Source: an uncultured Bacillota bacterium
Lineage (GTDB): Bacteria > Bacillota > Dehalobacteriia > UBA7702
NCBI GenBank assembly: GCA_934702375.1
Contig: CAKUYE010000014.1
Location: 3,663-67,662 of the forward strand
DNA: 64,000 nt
Reading direction: 5' to 3'
A program made the translations under genes and the position numbers. Shown here piece by piece: positions 16,818-24,950 of this stretch. Numbering within the stretch: position 1 is the stretch's first letter; the number at the start of each line of letters is the position of its first letter. Below the pieces are notes generated by a model. It made no database searches, was not told the DNA's origin, and saw only the letters and a program-made list of their open reading frames with translations.

Positions 16818-18071
16818 TTATTCTGCGGCTTTTGCTTTTTCCAGAGACTTGGTTTGTTTGGTCAGCAATGCTGCGCCGATAAGCCCTACCACAGAAAAAC
16901 CGATGAGAAGAAGGAAGATCTTGTTGAAACCTAGGGCTACATTGCCGGCGGCGGTAGCGGCATCGAGCCATACACCGCAAAGGGTAGGTACGATAAAGTC
17001 GGGAATAAAAGCAATAAAGGAAATGATCCCGGTGGCGATGGCGGTCATCTTTAAGGGAATCCCGGCCTGTCCCATGATGCTCCAATAGGTGGATTTCATT
17101 ACGTTGGCAAGGAAGGCCAAAAGGAGGGTAAGACCGATACTTACCGCCACGGCTTTACTGGTCAGCATAATTGCCGCACAGGTTACGATCACAGCGCTGA
17201 ACAGCAGGAAGAAGCCTTTGCCTTTGTAGGAAAAACGGTCAAGGACCCAGCCGCCGATAAAGCCTGCAAGGAATACAATGACGTAGCTGCGGATAACACC
17301 AATGGTAGAGGCGACGGACTGAGATACATTGAGGACACGAACGGTGTAAGTAGTAAGGTAGCCGTTGCCTAAGGTCCAGGAAACGTAGGCGCACATGATG
17401 ACCCAGATGGTGAGCCAAACGCCTTTGTTTTTTAATACATCTTTCAATGTGTATTTCACATCGTCTGCGGCGCCTTCTTCCTGAACACCTTCTTTGGGCA
17501 GGAAGATCAGAGCCAGAATCAGGAAAATACCGGTAAATCCGGCACCGGCCAGCATGACCAATTTAAAGCCAAGGATCGGTGTGGCGGCGATATTCATGAT
17601 TCCCAGAAAAATAAATGCAGTAATGGTTTGGAGTACGCCCCGGGTAGCTTCGCTGCTGCCAAAGATGGTGCTTTGGTTGTTTTCATCGGCCAAGGTGCGC
17701 AGACCGGAAAGGTAAGCGGACCAGAGTGTAGCGATGCCAAAGAAACCGTAAAGCACATGAATGCCGATTAGGATGTAAAAATTCGTGGTGAAGGCAAAGA
17801 GTGCTGTAAGGGCGGCATAGGCAGCAAGGGTGATGCAAATGAGTTTTTTCATGGAGAACCGCTCAGCAAAGAAGCCGCCGATGGGGTAACAAAGGGTGTT
17901 GGTAAAGGTCAAAGCTGTAGCCAACAGACCCATTTGGGTATCTGTGAGCTGTAATGCTGCCGCCATTTGGTCGTAAAAGGTATAGCGCATATAGGGCAGC
18001 TGATAGGCCAAAGCCACCGAAGCGCTGAGGATAATAAAGATCATCAGTTTTTTAAAGCCGAAGTTTTTCAT
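16818..18071 (-). CDS. MFS transporter
   Basis: A 417-aa major facilitator with about 12 helices. The first-half loop motif GGFFAERFSMKKL and the second-half GGWVLDRFSYKGKG match the MFS loop 2-3/8-9 signature. CGGAGGA precedes its ATG. It lies 69 bp downstream of the second mttB-like gene on the same strand, so it probably imports the methylated amine used by that enzyme, or handles its product. Substrate not predictable. Confidence 0.88.
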   Translation of the reverse strand: MKNFGFKKLMIFIILSASVALAYQLPYMRYTFYDQMAAALQLTDTQMGLLATALTFTNTLCYPIGGFFAERFSMKKLICITLAAYAALTALFAFTTNFYILIGIHVLYGFFGIATLWSAYLSGLRTLADENNQSTIFGSSEATRGVLQTITAFIFLGIMNIAATPILGFKLVMLAGAGFTGIFLILALIFLPKEGVQEEGAADDVKYTLKDVLKNKGVWLTIWVIMCAYVSWTLGNGYLTTYTVRVLNVSQSVASTIGVIRSYVIVFLAGFIGGWVLDRFSYKGKGFFLLFSAVIVTCAAIMLTSKAVAVSIGLTLLLAFLANVMKSTYWSIMGQAGIPLKMTAIATGIISFIAFIPDFIVPTLCGVWLDAATAAGNVALGFNKIFLLLIGFSVVGLIGAALLTKQTKSLEKAKAAE

Positions 18072-18104
18072 GTTTTTCCTCCGTATTTTGATTTTTTAGA
18101 GAGA

Positions 18105-18131
18105 GGGGAGAGGTCTTGAGGATCTCTCCCC
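18105..18131 (-). other. Intercistronic hairpin between mttB2 and MFS gene
   Basis: GGGGAGAG (18105-18112) pairs with CTCTCCCC (18124-18131). No U-tract follows in the direction of transcription. It mirrors the hairpin after the first mttB-like gene (1795-1824) in position and in its CTCTCC/GGAGAG sequence. Confidence 0.6.
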
Positions 18132-18140
18132 GAAGTGAAA

Positions 18141-19544
18141 TTATTTTACAAGGAATTTTTGCAGATCAGCATCGAGTTCCGCAGAGAAATCCGGTGCGGT
18201 GTATTCCTCTAAGATCTGTTTCCATTTGGCATTGGCGGCAACTTCAATGCCGTTGCTGCCGGCATCTTCCCACTGGGCAATGGTCTGACGGTTGCTGAGG
18301 AAGGGCATGTAATGTTCCTTGCGGAAATTCATAAAGGTATGAGCTTCGGTGAGGTACTGCCCCTGAGGGCCTACACTCTTGATTACATCAAAGGCCAAGG
18401 TGTCTTCATTGACTTCGATGCCCCGTTCCAAACGGCTGATCATGCCGAGAACTTCGTAGTCGGTGATGACTTTTTCCAGAGAGATTGTGTTGTAGGTTTC
18501 CAGAATCCCTGCGCCGTGAAGGATGAAGTTACCGCCGGCCATGATGGTTGTCATCATGTTAATGGCAGATTCATAGGCGGCCTGGGCATCAACACATTTG
18601 CTGTCGTTGATAGCACCGCTGATGCGGCAAGGCAGATTGTAGAATTTTGCCAGATGACCGTTGATCAAGGACATTAACGCATCTTCCGGAGAGCCGACGG
18701 TAAGATTGCCGGTGCGCATATCGGCATTGGAACCGGAGGCGGAGTAGATGATGGGGCAGCCGGGATTGATGGCCTGGGCCAGTACGATGCCGGCGAGAAT
18801 TTCGGCATTCTGTACCGAAACATTCCCTGCCAAAGTTGCCGGTGCCGTGGCACCTGCCATGCAGAGAGAGTTGATGAGCTGGATCTGACCGTATTCGGCA
18901 AAGGCCATTAAGGCGTTGATTGCCTTATCATCGTAGCTCAAGGGCGTTACGGTGCAGGGGTCTGCCAAAATCACCGGTTTGTTTTTTATGCTTTCCAGTC
19001 CGCCAAAAGGAAGGGATGCCATTTCGATGATGGTTTTGGCTTCTTCGTAGTCGTACATAAAAGGCATGATGGGCTTGTCGCTGTATTTCATGGCCTGATA
19101 GACAACTTCCTTGTTGCGGATATCCGGGTCAACATCACCCATTTCGCAGGGTACATGGTGCATTTCGATAAGATCCAGAGACTGGAAAAGTTTGATTAGA
19201 TTAATAAAATCTGCTTTTGTACTGCGGCGACGGCCATTATCAAGATCTCGGATGTATGCAGAACCGCCGGGGCCGCAGAAATGGGGTTTTACGGTGTCAA
19301 ATTCCACGTTGCGTTCGGGGTTTCTGGAGTAAAGAGTAAAAGAAGAAGGGGTGGTTTCCAAAGCCTTTGCCACCATTTCTTTGGGGATAAAGACAGTTTT
19401 TCCTTCTACTTTTGCACCGTGTTTTTTGAATACCTCCAGAGCCGGCTCGTAGCTGAAAATCACGCCAACTTCTTCTAAGATCCGCAAGGAATTTTCGTGG
19501 ATCATTGTGATGTCATTTTCGTTGAGTAATTGAAATCTTTGCAT
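18141..19544 (-). CDS. MttB-superfamily (non-Pyl) methyltransferase 2
   Basis: A 467-aa paralogue of the product of 340-1761, with the same ends and the shared GPQGQYLTEAHTFMNFRKEHYMPFL segment. No in-frame amber codon is seen, so no pyrrolysine. By family it transfers a methyl group from a quaternary or tertiary amine to a corrinoid protein; the substrate may differ from that of the first copy because their transporters differ. TGGAGGA precedes the ATG. It is divergent from the sigma-54 activator gene and preceded by a -24/-12 promoter. Confidence 0.9.
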   Translation of the reverse strand: MQRFQLLNENDITMIHENSLRILEEVGVIFSYEPALEVFKKHGAKVEGKTVFIPKEMVAKALETTPSSFTLYSRNPERNVEFDTVKPHFCGPGGSAYIRDLDNGRRRSTKADFINLIKLFQSLDLIEMHHVPCEMGDVDPDIRNKEVVYQAMKYSDKPIMPFMYDYEEAKTIIEMASLPFGGLESIKNKPVILADPCTVTPLSYDDKAINALMAFAEYGQIQLINSLCMAGATAPATLAGNVSVQNAEILAGIVLAQAINPGCPIIYSASGSNADMRTGNLTVGSPEDALMSLINGHLAKFYNLPCRISGAINDSKCVDAQAAYESAINMMTTIMAGGNFILHGAGILETYNTISLEKVITDYEVLGMISRLERGIEVNEDTLAFDVIKSVGPQGQYLTEAHTFMNFRKEHYMPFLSNRQTIAQWEDAGSNGIEVAANAKWKQILEEYTAPDFSAELDADLQKFLVK

Positions 19545-19601
19545 GTGTTTCCTCCATAAAGTTAAATTTGGAATGCTTTTTGCTCCGTTGTCTTTTTATA
19601 A

Positions 19602-19618
19602 TGCAAAACCCATGCCAA
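19602..19618 (-). promoter_or_regulatory. Sigma-54 (-24/-12) promoter of mttB2-MFS operon
   Basis: Read on the minus strand: TTGGCATGGGTTTTGCA, with GG and GC exactly 10 nt apart. It lies about 60 nt before the mttB2 start and about 225 bp from the start of the divergent activator gene. Confidence 0.85.
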
Positions 19619-19786
19619 AAATTTGTTTTGGGATAAAAATATTTCAAGAACAGGATTTAGCAGGCATTTTATTTTTCCCTTTATGGTTCTCTTGGGAAAA
19701 TCAAAACAAAACAATAGAAAAAAAGAGAAAAAATAGGAAAATACCCGGAAAATTATTTTCGTAATTTTTCTTTTTTTTTCTTTCTA

Positions 19787-19814
19787 TTGACTTTTTTCGG
19801 CTTCATGTTATAAT
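19787..19814 (+). promoter_or_regulatory. Sigma-A promoter of the activator gene
   Basis: TTGACT (19787-19792), a 16-nt spacer and TATAAT (19809-19814), 28 nt before ATG 19842. Confidence 0.75.
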
Positions 19815-19841
19815 TTTTTTATCTGGCAGAGAGGAAAAAAC

Positions 19842-21317
19842 ATGATGCATCAGCTTTTTGATCTTTTCAAAGGAATTTTCTCTTCGGATTCATCCGACAT
19901 TTATTGTGATATTTTGGATCATATGGAGGATGAAATCTTCATTTTCGACCGAGACTTTCGATTGGTTTATATGAATCGTGCCGCAGAGCGTTCCGAGCAA
20001 TTTACCTTGAAGGATAACCGGGGGAAATCTCTGTACGAAATCTATGATTTTCAAGATGATCTTGATGAAAGCCGCAGTCCCGCAATGATTGCGATCAAAA
20101 CGGAAAAACCGGTTTATCATATGCCCTGCTCCTATTTTGTGGGGCATCAGAAAAATATGAAGTCCATCAGCTCTGCACCGATCTATCAGGATGGGGTGCT
20201 GGTAGGCGCATACACGATACAGCATGACCTTACCCAGTTTCGAGATATCGTGGAAGAAAATATCAATTTGCAGAAGGTAATTCAGAATCAAAAGACAAAG
20301 ATGCAAGATCACGGTGATGATCCTTTTCAGGGGCTTATTGGCAGCAGCACTCTTTTTAAGGCCTGTGTGGATAAAGCGCGCTGTGCTGCGGAAACCAATT
20401 CGGCGGTGCTTCTTGTTGGGGAAACCGGCAGTGGGAAAGAGGTTTTTGCCCGGGCCATCCACGATAGCAGCGACCGGAGTCGGAAACCCTTTCTTGCTTT
20501 GAATTGCGCGGCGATTCCGGAAAGTCTGTTGGAGGGTATCCTTTTTGGTACTACCAAAGGGGTCTACACCGGAGCCGTGGAAAAAGATGGCATTTTGATG
20601 CAAGCCAACGGCGGCACGGTGTTTCTCGATGAGGTCAATTCCATGCCTTTGGCATCCCAAGCCAAGCTCCTGCGGGTGTTGGAAGAAAAAAAGGTGATGA
20701 AGCTGGGCAGTAGCCGGGAAATTCCGGTGGATATTCGCATTATCAGCAGCATGAACGAATCTCCTTTTTCGGCTTTGGAAAATCGCCATTTGCGCCGGGA
20801 CCTGTTTTACCGTCTTTCGGTGGTGCAAATCCAGATACCGCCTCTTCGGGGCAGGAATGAGGATATTCTTTCTCTTTGCACCCTTTTTGTGGCAAAATAC
20901 AGTGAACGCTTTCACAAACGGATTCAGGGGATCGATCATGAGGTTCTCAATGCACTGCTTGCCTTCGACTGGCCCGGCAATGTGCGCCAGCTGAAGGCCT
21001 GTATGGAATCGGCCATGAATTTTGTTCCCGATGGTGGTTTGATTACCACCAAGGAGCTGCCGGATTATATTTGCAGCGTACCGAAAAACCATGCCGTTGA
21101 CACGGAATTTCCGCCTTTTATTTCCGAAGTTCTTCCCGAAAATGCCGGGGATGATCTTTGTTTAACCTCTTTTCGTCAGGATGCCGATGATCGGGATAAG
21201 ATGCAGATATTGGCGGCATTGAAGGAGTGCGGCGGCAACGTTGCCAAGGCGGCCCGGACGCTGGGAATCAGTCGTCAGCTATTGAATTATCGCTTGAAAA
21301 AGTATGGGCTCAAATAA
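19842..21317 (+). CDS. Sigma-54-dependent transcriptional activator (PAS-AAA-Fis)
   Basis: A 491-aa enhancer-binding protein. A PAS domain lies at about residues 20-130, probably the sensor. The AAA+ domain spans about 165-395, with Walker A GETGSGKE (193-200), a GAFTGA-loop variant GVYTGA (240-245) and Walker B TVFLDE (259-264). A C-terminal Fis-type helix-turn-helix (NVAKAARTLGISRQLLNYRLKKYG) follows. Such proteins open RpoN promoters by ATP hydrolysis. It is divergent from mttB2, whose promoter is -24/-12, and a second such promoter precedes mttB1, so it probably controls both. The inducer is presumably the amine or a product, sensed by the PAS domain. Confidence 0.92.
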   Translation: MMHQLFDLFKGIFSSDSSDIYCDILDHMEDEIFIFDRDFRLVYMNRAAERSEQFTLKDNRGKSLYEIYDFQDDLDESRSPAMIAIKTEKPVYHMPCSYFVGHQKNMKSISSAPIYQDGVLVGAYTIQHDLTQFRDIVEENINLQKVIQNQKTKMQDHGDDPFQGLIGSSTLFKACVDKARCAAETNSAVLLVGETGSGKEVFARAIHDSSDRSRKPFLALNCAAIPESLLEGILFGTTKGVYTGAVEKDGILMQANGGTVFLDEVNSMPLASQAKLLRVLEEKKVMKLGSSREIPVDIRIISSMNESPFSALENRHLRRDLFYRLSVVQIQIPPLRGRNEDILSLCTLFVAKYSERFHKRIQGIDHEVLNALLAFDWPGNVRQLKACMESAMNFVPDGGLITTKELPDYICSVPKNHAVDTEFPPFISEVLPENAGDDLCLTSFRQDADDRDKMQILAALKECGGNVAKAARTLGISRQLLNYRLKKYGLK

Positions 21318-21329
21318 TGAGGTGCTATC

Positions 21330-22091
21330 ATGATCTACTATTTTTCTTCTACGGGAAATTGTGAATATGTTGCCCGGCGTATTGGAGATGTCCTTGGGGA
21401 TGAAGTTTGCTCCATTGCCGAGGTGATCCACGATGGCGGGGTGCGATTTTCCGGTGATTCTGTTGGGATTATCGTTCCTACCTACGCCTGGGGGTTGCCG
21501 GCCATCGTTGCAAATTTTCTGCGGCAGCTCTTACCCGGAGGTGAAGTCGGCTATCTTTGGTTCGTTACAACCTACGGCAGCACATCGGGGCAGACCGGGT
21601 ATTTTGCAGAGAAGCTGCTGGCAGCAAAAGGATATGATCTTGGGGCAAAATTCAGCGTTAAAATGCCGGATAACTGGACGCCGATGTTTGACCTCAGCGA
21701 CAGTGAAAAGGTGGCGCGAATCAATGCCGCCGCAGAGCCGGTGATCGACTTTGTCATCGAAAAGCTCCAAAGCCGTGAAAAAGGTGATTTTGCCAAAGGG
21801 AAGGTGCCGTTGTTTGCCTCAAAGCTGTACTATCGCTTTGGCTATTCTTCCATGCGGCGAACCTCTCATTTTGTGGTAGAGGATACCTGTATCGGTTGCG
21901 GTCTTTGTGCGAAAAAATGCCCGGACAACGCCATTTGCATGGCGGATCATAAGCCGGTGTGGCAAAAGGAGCAATGCACCATGTGCCTTGGCTGCCTGCA
22001 TCGTTGTCCTAAATTTGCCATTCAATACGGCGGCAAAACGAAAAAACACGGGCAGTATCGCCACCCGGCATATAGAGCAAAAAAGAAATGA
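21330..22091 (+). CDS. EFR1-type flavodoxin-ferredoxin fusion
   Basis: A 253-aa electron-transfer protein. The N-terminal half is flavodoxin-like (MIYYFSSTGNCEYVARRIG; FVTTYGS); the C-terminal part carries two 4Fe-4S motifs, CIGCGLCAKKCP and CTMCLGCLHRCP. It lies 13 bp after the activator gene and may share its transcript. It could supply low-potential electrons, for example to reactivate oxidised corrinoid, but that link rests on position only. Confidence 0.88.
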   Translation: MIYYFSSTGNCEYVARRIGDVLGDEVCSIAEVIHDGGVRFSGDSVGIIVPTYAWGLPAIVANFLRQLLPGGEVGYLWFVTTYGSTSGQTGYFAEKLLAAKGYDLGAKFSVKMPDNWTPMFDLSDSEKVARINAAAEPVIDFVIEKLQSREKGDFAKGKVPLFASKLYYRFGYSSMRRTSHFVVEDTCIGCGLCAKKCPDNAICMADHKPVWQKEQCTMCLGCLHRCPKFAIQYGGKTKKHGQYRHPAYRAKKK

Positions 22092-22107
22092 AAGGAAGGT
22101 TTCAACG

Positions 22108-22680
22108 ATGGAATGGATGGATATTTTGAAGGGACGTCGGACCTACCGGCGCTTTAAGCAAACTCCGGTGGGGGATGATGTGATCCAAGATATGTTAACG
22201 GCGGCGCGTTATGCTTCCAGCGCTGCAAACAAGCAGCCTTTGCGTTATATTGTTGTAAAAACACCGGAAAAGGTCCGGGAGGTTTTTGCCTGTACAAAGT
22301 GGGCAGGATATCTTCCCCCTGAGGAAGGGCAGCCGAAGCCCGGGGAAGAACCGGTATTGTTCATCGCCGTAGTGGAAGAAGCTGCTATCGGAAAATATGC
22401 CGATACTGATGCCGGCCTTGCCATCAGCAACATGACGCTGGCGGCCTGGATCCATGGTGTGGGCAGCTGCATCATCGGGGCCTTTCATCGGACAAAGCTG
22501 ACGGCCCTCTTTGGCCTGACCGAAGAGCAAACCCTCCACTCGGTCGTTGCCTTTGGCTATCCCACCCACACCAGCCGCATTGAAGATGCCGAAGGCAATG
22601 AAATAAAATATTACCTCGACGAAAATAAAAACTACGTCGTGCCAAAAAGAAAGCTAACCGACGTAGTGAGGTATTTGTAA
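22108..22680 (+). CDS. Nitroreductase-family protein
   Basis: A 190-aa FMN-dependent nitroreductase fold: WMDILKGRRTYRRFKQTPV, ARYASSAANKQPLRYIVV and GVGSCIIGAF are typical. It uses NAD(P)H to reduce nitro compounds, quinones or related substrates; the true substrate is unknown. ATG 22108 follows AAAGGAAGG; the longer in-frame reading from 21907 lies inside the previous gene in another frame. It ends at the hairpin 22695-22747. Confidence 0.9.
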   Translation: MEWMDILKGRRTYRRFKQTPVGDDVIQDMLTAARYASSAANKQPLRYIVVKTPEKVREVFACTKWAGYLPPEEGQPKPGEEPVLFIAVVEEAAIGKYADTDAGLAISNMTLAAWIHGVGSCIIGAFHRTKLTALFGLTEEQTLHSVVAFGYPTHTSRIEDAEGNEIKYYLDENKNYVVPKRKLTDVVRYL

Positions 22681-22694
22681 GAAAAATAAAATAG

Positions 22695-22757
22695 ATCACG
22701 ACAGTCACACATTACTTTCGTAAAATGTAATGTGTGATTGTCGTGATTTTGTGTTTT
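22695..22757 (+). terminator. Long-stem terminator after nitroreductase
   Basis: Arms 22695-22715 and 22727-22747 pair over 21 positions with one AG/TT internal mismatch, followed by TTTTGTGTTTT. The stem is longer than other terminators in the window. Confidence 0.75.
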
Positions 22758-22774
22758 CGATTGTGGACCGTTTT

Positions 22775-22814
22775 GCAAAAAAATCCCCTTCCATATACAG
22801 GTGGAAGGGGATTT
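22775..22814 (-). terminator. Intrinsic terminator of the SLH gene
   Basis: AAATCCCCTTCCA (22781-22793) pairs with TGGAAGGGGATTT (22802-22814); on the minus strand a T7 run follows. Confidence 0.93.
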
Positions 22815-22823
22815 GCTTTTGCT

Positions 22824-23987
22824 TTAATTTGCCCAGTTGCCCAGGGCTCTTTCGTAGCTTTGGCCGTTATAGCCGATGTTTGATTGGATGCTGCCGAAGA
22901 GGAAGGTGGAGCGGCTTTGGAAGAATTGGAAGAATTCCTTATCCTGGGTATATCCTTTGGGGATGCCCACATCCGAAGCGCTGCCGTCAATGTAGAAATG
23001 GGACTGGCTGTTGTAGGCGCAGAGGATATATTCCGGATCGGTGCCGTAGAACAGGAGGACGCTCTGTTCCACCTGACCGGTGGCGACATCGTGGTTGTAG
23101 TAAAGAATCCATGCGCCCTGTGAATCTTGGTATAGATAATAATATTCGCAATCGGCAATGGGGTAAACTTCGTCGTAGTAGAGCCATTTCAAAGTGCCGT
23201 CGCTGACGGTGTAAATGTGGATTGCTGCGCCGTAGGAAAGGGGTTCTACGATTAGAAGATCTTCGTAGCTGTCGTGGTTATAATCGCCCAGGTAGTAGCT
23301 GCTTACCGAGCCGAAGTAATTGCGGCAGTTGTTAAAGAGCTTCATTTTAGCCAGAGCGTTGGTATCGTTGTTGCAATTGCGGAAAACGCAGAAGATCTTG
23401 GCACATTCGGCCCGGGTGGCGTAGCCTTTGGGATCGAAAATGTTGTTGCCCTTGCCACTGATGATTCCGGCCCGCTGCAGATGATATACCGCATCTCCGG
23501 CCCAGTTGCTGATGTCTGCGCCATCGGCAAATTTTGTTGCATTTCGGATCTTATCCGGATAGAAGGATTTATATTTGGCATAGCGCAGCACCATGGTGCA
23601 GAGAGCTTCTCGGGTGATGGGTGCATTGGGTTGGAAGTTTTCATTGCCAACGCCGCTGACGATCCCTCTTATCGCCGCCCAGTTAATATATTCATCGGCC
23701 CAGTGACCGTTGCAATCCCGAAAGGTGCTGTAACCGTCACAGCCGCTGGTGTCCTCACCGGACATATAGGCCAGAATCTTTGTGATTTCGGCTCGGGTGA
23801 TATTGTTGCCCGGGCGGAAGGTACCGTCGGTATAGCCGTTGAGGATGCCGCGGTTGCTCAGGTCATTCACATAGCCGTAATACCAGGCATTGCCGGGAAC
23901 ATCCCGAAAAGTTGCCGCCGATACCGGCACGGCAAAAGCCATGACCAACATGATCGCCAGCAGGAACAGGGTGACATTTCTTTTCAT
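22824..23987 (-). CDS. Secreted protein with three N-terminal SLH domains
   Basis: A 387-aa exported protein. A signal peptide (about 1-24, ending VPVSA) is followed by three SLH domains (each with a TFRDV-type start and ITRAE-type end; about 26-210), which bind pyruvylated secondary cell-wall polymer. The C-terminal part has GDYNHDSYEDLLIVE, like an FG-GAP/VCBS calcium-binding repeat, and is otherwise unrecognised. AAGGAGGA precedes its ATG. It is flanked by terminators on both sides. Confidence 0.88.
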   Translation of the reverse strand: MKRNVTLFLLAIMLVMAFAVPVSAATFRDVPGNAWYYGYVNDLSNRGILNGYTDGTFRPGNNITRAEITKILAYMSGEDTSGCDGYSTFRDCNGHWADEYINWAAIRGIVSGVGNENFQPNAPITREALCTMVLRYAKYKSFYPDKIRNATKFADGADISNWAGDAVYHLQRAGIISGKGNNIFDPKGYATRAECAKIFCVFRNCNNDTNALAKMKLFNNCRNYFGSVSSYYLGDYNHDSYEDLLIVEPLSYGAAIHIYTVSDGTLKWLYYDEVYPIADCEYYYLYQDSQGAWILYYNHDVATGQVEQSVLLFYGTDPEYILCAYNSQSHFYIDGSASDVGIPKGYTQDKEFFQFFQSRSTFLFGSIQSNIGYNGQSYERALGNWAN

Positions 23988-24014
23988 AACATTTTCCTCC
24001 TTGGTTCAGGTTCG

Positions 24015-24049
24015 AAAAAACGCATCTTTAAGGCAGAGATGCGTTTTTT
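24015..24049. terminator. Terminator, mainly for the minus-strand tyrS operon
   Basis: AAAAAACGCATCT (24015-24027) pairs with AGATGCGTTTTTT (24037-24049). The flanking A and T runs make it usable in both directions; it lies just after the stop at 24055. Confidence 0.85.
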
Positions 24050-24054
24050 ATCCT

Positions 24055-24654
24055 TTATGGCAGTACTTCCTGAAGTTTTGCTGCGTTTTCCGTGCTGATC
24101 CATCCCTGAGAGCAGAGATCCTCTACCAGACCTTCCAAAATCGGTGCGGCCTGTGAAGGGAGATCTTGCAGCGCCGAAAGGTCGCCGTTTTGAAGCAAGG
24201 CTTCAAGCTCTTGGCTGTTTAAGGATGACAAACCGGTGATATCATAGCCTTCCAGAGCAATGTAGAGCTTTGCCAGCTCTTCCTTGGTGTAGGTCTTTTT
24301 TAACCGGTGGGTGAGGAGCTTTTGCCCCAAAAAGGTAGAGATGGTTTCATCATCGGCCAGGTAATAGTTTTTTGTGATAAGAGCGGCCACCGCACCGTTT
24401 GCTGTGGATTTTACGATGCTGCCGGTGAATCCTTCTCCGGCATATTGGTCGATGAGCGTATCGATCATGCCGGTTTCCAGCGGCATGGCCGCCAATTCGG
24501 GGCTGACTTTGTTGGTGTACAGTGTGGCAACGCTGCCTTTTTCCGCTTCGGCGTCGGCGGCCTTTTGGTAGCCGAGATAAAAGCAGATGCCGGCAAGGAT
24601 GAGGATGATAAGGAACAGAAGCTTGAAGATCCGTGAGATGCAGCAGCCTTTCAT
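24055..24654 (-). CDS. Membrane-anchored protein of unknown function
   Basis: A 199-aa protein with one N-terminal transmembrane helix (about residues 12-31) after MKGCCISRIFK, then a mostly helical, Ala/Leu-rich extracytoplasmic region. I recognise no family. ATG 24654 is chosen because TGGAGG lies upstream; longer in-frame starts overlap the next gene. It is the last of three genes read from the tyrS promoter. Confidence 0.65.
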   Translation of the reverse strand: MKGCCISRIFKLLFLIILILAGICFYLGYQKAADAEAEKGSVATLYTNKVSPELAAMPLETGMIDTLIDQYAGEGFTGSIVKSTANGAVAALITKNYYLADDETISTFLGQKLLTHRLKKTYTKEELAKLYIALEGYDITGLSSLNSQELEALLQNGDLSALQDLPSQAAPILEGLVEDLCSQGWISTENAAKLQEVLP

Positions 24655-24664
24655 GATACCTCCA

Positions 24665-24949
24665 TTATTTCTTTTGCCAGAGTATTGTACCTTTTTCAAT
24701 GATTTTATTGACTTTGCCTTCTTCTGCCCACCGATCAAGAATGGTCAGCAGACCGTTGATGTGGACATGGTGAGCGCCGCAAACGCTAAGCTTGTACTTT
24801 TCCGCCATTTTTGAGGTAAAGCGTTTGAATTCGGTGGGATATTCCTGTCGCAGATCCTGAGCCAGAGAGAGTACATCCCGGGGCGCATTGTCGTCGCTCA
24901 TAAGCTCATCGAGTTTTTCTTCGATGGCGATGATATAGTCTTCCGCCAT
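24665..24949 (-). CDS. Small helical cytoplasmic protein coupled to tyrS
   Basis: A 94-aa protein, mainly helical (MAEDYIIAIEEKLDELMSDD), with no signal peptide and with CGAHHVHINGL in the middle. Its ATG lies one base beyond the tyrS stop, so it is translationally coupled to tyrS. I recognise no family. Confidence 0.65.
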   Translation of the reverse strand: MAEDYIIAIEEKLDELMSDDNAPRDVLSLAQDLRQEYPTEFKRFTSKMAEKYKLSVCGAHHVHINGLLTILDRWAEEGKVNKIIEKGTILWQKK

Positions 24950-24950
24950 G

